From: Sporomusa sp. KB1 | GTDB taxonomy: Bacteria > Bacillota > Negativicutes > Sporomusales > Sporomusaceae | Direction: 5' to 3' | NCBI RefSeq assembly: GCF_007830295.1 | Contig: NZ_VLKC01000002.1 | Coordinates: 201,552 to 265,551, forward strand | DNA: 64,000 nt | Shown: in pieces, positions 45,562 through 53,068 of the stretch | Layout: each line of letters starts with the position of its first letter | Position numbering within the stretch: the first letter of the stretch is position 1 | Notes under the pieces: generated by a model | The model's input: only the letters and a program-made list of their open reading frames with translations | What the model was told of the DNA's origin: nothing | Database searches by the model: none | Made by a program: the position numbers and the translations under genes

Positions 45562-47037
45562 ATGAAGCGTAACACAAGTGCCGGGTATTCTTCCTTTAAA
45601 GGAGCAAGGTTTCAGCTTTTTACCGACGCAGATTTACACTCCATTCATTTAGCCACTCTAGAGATCCTTGAGAGAACTGGACTAAACATCACTGATGAAG
45701 AAGCTCTTGAATATTTTGAACGTAACGGAGCTAGGGTTGACCACAAGAAAAAGGTTGTTAAGATTCCAGCTTGGATGGTTGAAGATGCAATCAAGAGTTC
45801 CCCGGCTAGTGTCTTTCTCGCCGGAAAAGAAGCGAAATATGACATTATCCTCGAGGACGGAAGAGTTTACGTTTGTCCATTTGGCTTAGGCATATTAATT
45901 GAAGATCCGTATACAGGAGAATTACGTGAAACCACAAAACAGGACATTGCTGATTGTGCCCGGTTAGTAGATTACCTTGACGAGTATGATTTCGTATTCG
46001 ATACCATGGTTGCTAGGGATGTCGACCCTCGTGTAGCATGTATTCATGGCTTTGAAGCCCCGTTAATCAACACTAATAAGCCAGTATTAGCTAGCCCTGA
46101 AAATAAAACAACTGCTAAAATACAACTTGAAATGGGTGCAGTTGCCGCCGGTGGAATGGATAAGTTAAGCGAACGGCCAATCATGATGCTTGGTGGTTGC
46201 ACCATAAGCCCTTTAACCATTCCTGAAAGCACTGTAGCTGCTGTGATGGAAGCGGCCAGGGCCCGTGTTCCTTCGATGATTTTATCTATGGCCATGTCTG
46301 GTGGTATGGCTCCTGTAACTCTAGCTGGAGCATTAGTAGTTATGAACGCTGAAAGCCTTGGGGCTCTTACGCTATCCCAATTGGTAAACAAAGGTACCCC
46401 ATTTGTCTATGGAAGCTCAACAGGTACACTTGACATGCGGCATAAAGCTGCTGCTATGCTTGGATGCCCTGAAACAGGGTTAATCAACGCCGGAGTTGCA
46501 AGTATTGCACGACAATATAACATTCCAACTTTAGTTGCCGGTGGATAGACTGATAGTAAATTACCTGATTTACAAGCTGGTCATGAAAAAACTCTTACAG
46601 CCCTCCTCCCCATGTTAGCAGGCGCTAACATGATCTACGGACCGGGCATGTGGGAGAGCGGTATCACTATGAGCCTCGGCCAGGTAGTCTCTGATGCGGA
46701 CTTCGTACGTATGATCAAAACTGTTATGGCTGGTGTGCCAGTCAACGAAGAGACTCTGGCTATCAACATAATTCATAGTGTCGGCATTAAAGGACAGTAC
46801 TTAGGAGAAGATCATACATTTGATCACTTTAGACAAGTACAATCTTCTCCGCTGGTTATAGATCGCAATAATCGCCAAGACTGGCTGGCTGCAGGCGGCA
46901 AAGATATGGCAGAAAGAGCGTCTAAACTTGCAAGAACTATCCTTGAAAGCCATAAACCTTCTGTTTTATCTGTTGAAGCACTCGGTAAAATTCATCAAAT
47001 CGTCCTAGATGCCGAAAAGCTTTTGCTAGGGAAATAA
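45562..47037 (+). CDS. mttB: MttB-family methyltransferase, copy 2, with in-frame amber (pyrrolysine) codon
   Basis: The complete frame is 491 residues with the TAG at 46546-46548 (codon 329) read as pyrrolysine; context TLVAGG-[TAG]-TDSK. It is a diverged paralogue of the gene just upstream and probably lies in the same transcript (132-nt gap). The ATG at 45562 follows GGGAGGC. It may act on trimethylamine too, or on a related tertiary amine; the divergence between the copies suggests different substrates, which is an inference. It ends in TAA and is followed by a terminator. Confidence 0.94.
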
Positions 47038-47135
47038 TTTAAGTGGCTGGTCTTGTCCCATTCCACTACCAGGAACGCGAGCAGGGACTCATACTCTTTG
47101 TTGGTAAATGGGATTGACATGGTCATCACTTCACA

Positions 47136-47171
47136 AAAAACTGACCCCGGATCGAACTGGGGTCAGTTTTT
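47136..47171. terminator. bidirectional terminator after mttB copy 2
   Basis: AAAAACTGACCCC and GGGGTCAGTTTTT form a perfect stem with A-run and T-run, between converging mttB and the activator gene. Confidence 0.9.
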
Positions 47172-47197
47172 CATCATAAAAAATTTCCTAGTACTAA

Positions 47198-48670
47198 CTA
47201 GAATTTAAGTTCATATGTTTTGATTTTGTAATGTAAATTTTGCCTGGAGATATTTAATTCTTTTGCTGTTTTAGAGATATTCCCATTGTTTTTTTGCAAA
47301 GCATCTTTAAGCAGTCTTTTTTCAAGCTCCAATAACGTACCTGAAAAAGATTTATCGTTATTCTGGCAATTCTGATAATTTGGCTTATTAATATTACCTA
47401 TTATTCTTTTTCTAAAGTGAAGAGGTAAATGATGAAATTGCAATACTTCGTCTTCATTTCCTACAAAATGCATCGCGCTTTCAATAATGTTTTCTAATTC
47501 TCTTACGTTACCCGGCCAAGGATAATTTTCAAACAAGCTTACTAATTCTTCAGATATATCTATATTTGTTGATACTAAACCAAACTTATTACTAATTTTT
47601 TTTACAAAATGCAAAATTAAAGATTTAATATCTCCCAATCGTTCCCTTAGTGGCGGAATATATACAGTTACCTTAGCCAATCGATACAGTAAATCAGAAC
47701 GAATTATTTCTTCTTTATCTATATCAAATGGGTCTACGTTGGTAGCACTAATAATCCGACAATTCACTAGCATTTCTTTTTTACTTCCGATTCTTCTAAT
47801 AATTTTGTCTTGAAGCACTCTTAGTAATTTGGCTTGAAGGCTTACCGGCATAGAGTTTATCTCATCTAAAAATATGGTTCCATCCTCTGCTTGCTCAAAT
47901 AAACCTGGCATATCGACAGCTCCAGTAAAGGCACCTTTTACTGTTCCAAATAGAACGCTCTCTAATAGAGTATCAGGTATTGCTGCACAATTTATTGGTA
48001 CAAACGGCCCCTGGGCGAATGTGCTGGCATTATGTATTCCCTGGGCGAAAAGTTCCTTCCCGGTTCCCGTTTCTCCTACTAGCAGGACTGGCGAATTATA
48101 TCTTGCAAATTTTTGTGCTGTCAAAACAGCTTCTTTAATAGCATTACTATCACCAATAAGATCAGTGAGACAAAATTTTGCTCCAGTTGATCCTGCATTT
48201 TCTTGATTCGTTAACCTTTTGTGAACCTCCAATGTTTTAGCTATATATTTTCCTACCGTATACATATTACGACCTATCGTGTACATTCCGGCTATTTTGT
48301 TCTTATAATAATAAGGGTACGCATCAAAAACTATATAAGTTTTTTGCCCATCTTTCAAAGTGTATTGATATTGTTGGTCGATCAATGGTTTTCCTGTCTC
48401 CATTATTTTCTTACTTACGTCATCGGAAAAATAATACTCGGGAAAACAAGCATACGCCTCCGCTTGGGTTTTTCCCAAGATATCCTTTCTTTTCAATCCT
48501 TCCGTTCTTTCCGCCTCGGTGTTATACAGAATAACTTCATTTATTTCGTTTACTGCAAATATCCCTTCGTGAATTCTATCAATAATGGTCTTCAATAATT
48601 GATTCTCACGTTCTAATTCTTCTAATCTAGTAGCGTCAGTTTTTGTCATGGGCAAAGCCTCCGATATCAA
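47198..48670 (-). CDS. PAS-containing sigma-54-dependent activator (probable mttCB/pyl regulator)
   Basis: The product has 490 residues: PAS sensor (about 20-130, IFAVNEINEVILYN), AAA+ domain with GETGTGKE, GAFTGA and GTIFLDEINSM, and a C-terminal Fis-type helix-turn-helix (TAKELNISRQNLHYKIK). It is a paralogue of the activator at 34151-35611. Its place next to the mttC-mttB operon, and the sigma-54 promoters of mttC and pylT, make it the likely trimethylamine-responsive activator; which of the two activators serves which promoter is not proven. Confidence 0.9.
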   Translation of the reverse strand: MISEALPMTKTDATRLEELERENQLLKTIIDRIHEGIFAVNEINEVILYNTEAERTEGLKRKDILGKTQAEAYACFPEYYFSDDVSKKIMETGKPLIDQQYQYTLKDGQKTYIVFDAYPYYYKNKIAGMYTIGRNMYTVGKYIAKTLEVHKRLTNQENAGSTGAKFCLTDLIGDSNAIKEAVLTAQKFARYNSPVLLVGETGTGKELFAQGIHNASTFAQGPFVPINCAAIPDTLLESVLFGTVKGAFTGAVDMPGLFEQAEDGTIFLDEINSMPVSLQAKLLRVLQDKIIRRIGSKKEMLVNCRIISATNVDPFDIDKEEIIRSDLLYRLAKVTVYIPPLRERLGDIKSLILHFVKKISNKFGLVSTNIDISEELVSLFENYPWPGNVRELENIIESAMHFVGNEDEVLQFHHLPLHFRKRIIGNINKPNYQNCQNNDKSFSGTLLELEKRLLKDALQKNNGNISKTAKELNISRQNLHYKIKTYELKF

Positions 48671-48848
48671 TAATGATTTGACAATCGCTCTATAATCTAA
48701 AAATCTTATAGACTGTGTTTTAGATTATAAATTTCGGATGTTCCTTTCCATTTTACCAATCTACTAACAATATAGTTTTCTTTTCTCCATTTGTCCATAA
48801 GTTCCTTTCAACAATTACAACTTTCTAAATGTGTTCTTATGTTTACAG

Positions 48849-48943
48849 GGATTTACTTTATCAGAATGAACTTCAAACCGTGGTAATTAATATTACCCCG
48901 CCTTTGGCGTCTGGATTTACTTTATCAGAATGAACTTCAAACC
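48849..48943 (+). repeat. 31-bp direct repeat pair with 33-nt spacer
   Basis: Positions 48849-48879 and 48913-48943 carry the same 31 nt, beginning GGATTTACTTTATCAGAATG. Only two copies exist and no cas gene is in the window, so this is not called a CRISPR array. A decayed RAYT transposase gene lies just downstream, so the pair may be a REP-like element. The rest of 48671-49000 shows no gene. Confidence 0.7.
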
Positions 48944-49007
48944 CATAGGAAGCATAGGAACATTCATTTTGCTTCACTCGCACTCATACTAAAAGTAATT
49001 AGTCCTG

Positions 49008-49199
49008 TTACTCTGGCATTGCTGTTATGCTTGCTTTTACAGGGTTATTATGAATACATCTTAGTCCTCTCAATAGATATGTTTCTGTTTCAACTATCTC
49101 GCTTTGAAAGAGATTTTGAAATACATGATCGACTCGATCATATGCAACGCATATCCTTATTTTAAGAACAAAGCAAATTGAACGTTCCTCTTCTTCCAT
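49008..49199 (-). pseudogene. fragment of a REP-associated tyrosine (IS200-like) transposase
   Basis: The 63-codon frame carries the Y1 transposase C-terminal pattern: DHVFQNLFQSEIVETETYLL then LRCIHNNPVKA. The HUH motif and the rest of the N-terminal half are missing. Confidence 0.7.
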
Positions 49200-49396
49200 A
49201 ATTCTTTTAAAAATTGAAAGTAATCATTAAAGAAAAATTAAACTTTGTTTATTTTTACACTTGCTATCTTAATCATACTCTACACTCCTCTCAAACTATG
49301 AGCAAATTACACGGTATAATGCAGAAAAGACCTATCAGCTTCTCATTGCTGATAGATCTTCCTCATATCATTCTATTCTTTCATTATTAAGACTTA

Positions 49397-49831
49397 TCAA
49401 TTTTGGGGCTGTAATATTGCCTTGTTCGGTATGTACCTTTCGCCTTCTACCTGCACTCTAAAAACCTGCCACAACAGGGTACCGTCATCACTAAAGATCA
49501 GGTACGCCCATCCTTGGGCATTGCTGTACCCGCTTTGCCAGCGCACAATGTACTCGTTTGGCTTGTCCTCACTGGCACCCTCAATTGAGATTTTGTCTCT
49601 GGAGTCATCAATACGATTTCCAAACCTGGCCCACCCCATATGTTGCCCCCACACCTTATTTCCATCCCGACAGATAGTCAGTGAAAATCCACTTCCTTGC
49701 TGTTTATTTTCATAGATCCATTCAGTTACAACAGGTTCGGCGAACACCAATGTTGTCTGCAACAGTAGCAATACGCCCACCAACAGTGCCAATAGCCCCG
49801 CTTTTCTTTGCATATTCTCAGACTCCCTCAC
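49397..49831 (-). CDS. hypothetical secreted protein
   Basis: The product has 144 residues with a clear signal peptide (LLALLVGVLLLLQTTLVFA, cleavage near residue 31) and a mature part of about 113 residues rich in tryptophan and glycine (WIYENKQQGSGFSL, HMGWARFGNR, WAYLIFSDDGTLLWQVF) that looks like a small beta-sheet domain. It has no cysteines or catalytic motif that I can see. It is a single gene; function unknown. The region 49832-50238 beyond it shows nothing reliable. Confidence 0.6.
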   Translation of the reverse strand: MRESENMQRKAGLLALLVGVLLLLQTTLVFAEPVVTEWIYENKQQGSGFSLTICRDGNKVWGQHMGWARFGNRIDDSRDKISIEGASEDKPNEYIVRWQSGYSNAQGWAYLIFSDDGTLLWQVFRVQVEGERYIPNKAILQPQN

Positions 49832-50238
49832 CCTATCAAATTCAACACAGTATTGCTATTTTCTCTTATCTATTCTATCCGAATGCCGATATAGTCTATT
49901 ATATTAGTGTCGTCAAAAAGTCAGACAATTCGCAGTTCTCAAGACTTCCTATATTTATAAAAAAATGTAGATTTAATTGGTGGAGGCGATTCGTGACCTT
50001 GCAAATCCACCCATTCTCGCAACCGTTTAAATTTGTTGATGGTCTCCTTATCAGGTCAAACGGTGTAGTGTATTCCACAAATCGTTTTTCAGCAGTTTTA
50101 AAACTATTAAATCCAAACATTGTCCAGATTTTTCATTATCCAACACCTTTTTGTAAGAAAAGGGGTGATTTTTAATGCAACATACCGACCTCCAAGCTAG
50201 GTTGCCAGTTAGGGATTGTACAATCGATGGAAAGAAAA

Positions 50239-51798
50239 TTAATGGGAACTACTTTCCAAGTGTTTACGGCTCTTGATCTTTTCAATGACCGTGGGATATA
50301 ATGAAAAATCCGTGTGGGGCAAAAATTTGGCCGCTGACATTTTATTCAGAAAATCCGGTGCCTCAGCTAAGGAAAGATAGATTATACTGCTAATTAGATC
50401 TTCTACAACCAATAATTGATCTGCATCTTGTAACAACTTGCAGGCTCCTTTTATAGAGCCATTTCCCAGCTGGACAAACCGCTCTCTGGGCAGGTCGGGA
50501 TATAACCCAATGGTAATTCCTGACTCAATATTTATGTAGGTTCCAAAGGCTCCGGCCAGATATACCCGTTGAATCTTATCCGGTGTAATATTCAATGTCT
50601 CCACTAAAAACGCTACCATGGTGTTCGCTGCCGCTTTTGTATCCATAAATCTTAAAATATCAGTCTGACTGAATATTAAATCTTCATGTAAGGCTGATTC
50701 GTGCTCCCATGCGTAAACAATGACATATTCTCCGTCCCGCATAAGGATTCTCTCTGATCTGCCGGGAATAAACCGACCCGAGTAATCAATCCAGCCTGCC
50801 AGCAACATTTCGGCAAGAAGGTCAACAATCCCTGAACCGCATATACCCACTGGCTTTGCATTCTCTATTGTAGTAATCTTCAACTGATTTTGAACAATCT
50901 GCACCGAGTCCACCGCCCCTGCTTTCGCCCGCATTCCCTGCTTGCTGATACCGCCTTCCAAGGCAGGTCCTGCCGCGCCCGCAGCTGAAAACAGAAATTC
51001 ATTGTTGCCCAAAAGCATTTCGCCGTTTGTGCCAATATCCATATAGAGAGCCAGTTCACTTTGTTCATACATCTTGGACGCCAACAGCCCGCTGATAATA
51101 TCGCCGCCTAAATAATTAGCTGTAGAAGGAAAACAGTACACTAAGCCATTAAAGGGTAAGCCTATTTCACGTCCAGCAAAGAAACCGGTCCGGTTAAAAG
51201 CTGGCGTATAGGGAGTATAGAAAATAAACCAAGGGTCAATCCCCAACAGAAAATGAATCATGGTAGTGTTGCCGCCGATAATGAATATACCGCATTTGTC
51301 CGGAGAAATGCCTGTCGCAGTTTGAATTTTATCCATGAGTTCAATAAAATTCAGCAGCGTACATTGCTGGATTTCCCTTAAATGCGCATCATTATCCTTA
51401 ACGTAAACGATTCGACTAAGGATGTCCTCACCAAAACGGACTTGATGATTGACCCCGCTTTCTTCACACAAAATATTTCCAGTATTCAGATCAATCAGCT
51501 GCATGATAACCGTTGTGCTCCCAAGATCAGCTGCATAAGCAAAATTCTTATCTGAAGTATTTCCGCGCTCAAGGTTTACAAGTTCCCAGGCAAAACCTTT
51601 TTGTACTAAGGTAACTGTGAGCTTCCAGTCAAAATCCCGCAGCAGCTTATAAGACAATTTAATGGTTTCAATAGAAATCTGAACCTCTCCATACTCCGGT
51701 TTTAAAGCTTGACAGATTCTGTCAATGTCAGCCACAAAATCTCCGTTACCCGGCGTTCTCAATTCAAGGTATATTTTTTTACAAATTACATTCTTCAT
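50239..51798 (-). CDS. ASKHA-domain corrinoid reductive activator (RACo/RamA-like, DUF4445)
   Basis: The product has 519 residues. The ASKHA ATPase signatures are AYAADLGSTTVIMQLID near 85, IGGNTTMIHFLLG near 170, LYMDIGTNGEMLLGN near 245, GICGSGIVDLL near 310 and VYLAGAFGTYIN near 410, as in proteins that reduce Co(II) to Co(I) in corrinoid methyltransferase systems. Unlike RACo it has no N-terminal [2Fe-2S] ferredoxin domain, and unlike RamA no C-terminal [4Fe-4S] cysteines, so it must take electrons from a separate carrier. It is the natural partner for MttC/MtgC of the nearby island. Confidence 0.85.
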   Translation of the reverse strand: MKNVICKKIYLELRTPGNGDFVADIDRICQALKPEYGEVQISIETIKLSYKLLRDFDWKLTVTLVQKGFAWELVNLERGNTSDKNFAYAADLGSTTVIMQLIDLNTGNILCEESGVNHQVRFGEDILSRIVYVKDNDAHLREIQQCTLLNFIELMDKIQTATGISPDKCGIFIIGGNTTMIHFLLGIDPWFIFYTPYTPAFNRTGFFAGREIGLPFNGLVYCFPSTANYLGGDIISGLLASKMYEQSELALYMDIGTNGEMLLGNNEFLFSAAGAAGPALEGGISKQGMRAKAGAVDSVQIVQNQLKITTIENAKPVGICGSGIVDLLAEMLLAGWIDYSGRFIPGRSERILMRDGEYVIVYAWEHESALHEDLIFSQTDILRFMDTKAAANTMVAFLVETLNITPDKIQRVYLAGAFGTYINIESGITIGLYPDLPRERFVQLGNGSIKGACKLLQDADQLLVVEDLISSIIYLSLAEAPDFLNKMSAAKFLPHTDFSLYPTVIEKIKSRKHLESSSH

Positions 51799-51834
51799 AA
51801 TTCTTCCTCTTTATGTGTATTATGTAACATACTA

Positions 51835-51884
51835 CCCCCACCTAAGAGGTGGGGGCTTCTTGGGAATGGCGTCAATCGCTTCCC
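51835..51884. mobile_element. twin-hairpin element resembling an IS200/IS605 end
   Basis: CCCCCACCT/AGGTGGGGG forms a tight stem, followed after 6 nt by GGGAA...TTCCC. Such paired hairpins with a GGGGGCTTCTTGGGAA joint are common at ends of IS200/IS605-type elements. No transposase gene remains beside it. It could also be the terminator of a minus-strand transcript. Confidence 0.4.
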
Positions 51885-51945
51885 GCTTTAGGACTTGATA
51901 AGCTGCCTCCTCATACATCGCTAAACTATCGTTGTAACAATTCTA

Positions 51946-52380
51946 TCATATCCGACTTTCTAAGTAAAACAAGTTGGCTTTCCCCAATAGAGCAAGTACC
52001 GTTGTTGAAATAGTTCCATGTTCAACAACATCATCATTGTCACCCAGCAAACGGTAGTAGATCGTCTCGCCTTGCACTGCGTACTGCAGCAAATAGTCTG
52101 CTCCATCTTCCATTTCAGCATCAATCCATTCATCATCAGGAACGCTGTCCACATCACCAAAATAGGCACGCGAATCCGCCCCGACAATCTCACAATCCTG
52201 CTTGCTGACGTAATCCGCTGACGGATCGCCTACGTTCACACGATAGCCATCCTTTCTTTCGCTCAACACAGCAAACTCCTGGCCTATCCTGCTGGCATAC
52301 CAGAAATCCGTTGACGAAGCCCTGACCACATGGATGCGAATGCTTTGCTTAGGTTTCTTCATTGCTTCCGGGAAAGACAA
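51946..52380 (-). CDS. hypothetical protein
   Basis: The product has 144 residues, soluble and acidic, with no signal peptide or membrane helix. It contains FWYASRIGQEFAVL and ADYVSKQDCEIVGADSR, suggesting a small beta-rich domain, followed by an acidic stretch (DDEWIDAEMEDGADY). I do not recognise the family. It sits between an IS-end-like element and an IS1182-like fragment, so it may belong to mobile or accessory DNA. Confidence 0.5.
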   Translation of the reverse strand: MSFPEAMKKPKQSIRIHVVRASSTDFWYASRIGQEFAVLSERKDGYRVNVGDPSADYVSKQDCEIVGADSRAYFGDVDSVPDDEWIDAEMEDGADYLLQYAVQGETIYYRLLGDNDDVVEHGTISTTVLALLGKANLFYLESRI

Positions 52381-52479
52381 GGGGACGTCAGAATGTGTGA
52401 AAAGTAGCTACTATTAATTACATAAATAGCTAAATATGATAAAATATAGATAAGGAATGAAGTGTAAGAAGGTGGATGT

Positions 52480-52989
52480 ATGGGCTATATAAAAGGCGAA
52501 GAACGAAATCAAACCTTTCTGTTTCCTGAAAGTTTCGATGAGTATATTCAAGAAGAGAATCCTGTTCGTATCATCGATGAATATGTTGAACAGTTGGATA
52601 TGAAGGAGTTAAGATTTCAGAAAGCAGTCTGCTCACCCTCCATATAGCCCAAAAGACCTGCTTAAACTTTATCTGTACGGATACCTTAATCGGATTCGCT
52701 CATCCCGCAGACTTGAGCATGAGGCAAGCCGCAATATAGAAGTAATGTGGCTTTTAAAGAAACTCAAACCTGATTTTAAAACAATTGCTGATTTCCGTAA
52801 AGATAATAAAAAGGGACTAAAAGCTGTGTTTAGGCAATTTGTCCATCTGTGTGATGAATGGGATTTATTCGGCAAGGAAATGGTAGCCATTGATGGTACA
52901 AAGATTCGTGCCTAAATAGCAAGCGGAATAATTATAGTGCGAAAAAACTGGAGCGACACATTCATATATCGACGAAAAAAAGGATATGA
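52480..52989 (+). pseudogene. fragment of an IS1182-type transposase
   Basis: The N-terminal third is recognisable in pieces: MGYIKGEERNQTFLFPESFD, then after a frameshift YSPKDLLKLYLYGYLNRIRS and SRRLEHEASRNIEVMWL, FKTIADFRKDNKK, DLFGKEMVAIDGTKIRA, and after another frameshift NNYSAKKLERHI. The catalytic rest is gone. A good ribosome site is still present before the ATG. Confidence 0.85.
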
Positions 52990-53068
52990 AATGATGAATG
53001 CCTGCCGCTTTTTCATATGGCAACAAGCCTCCTCATCCATATCCTTCTGTTTTAAATATCTGCAGTAT

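Noticed and set aside
48849..48943. CRISPR array.
   Set aside because: Only two repeats, no further copies nearby and no cas genes; transposase debris is adjacent.
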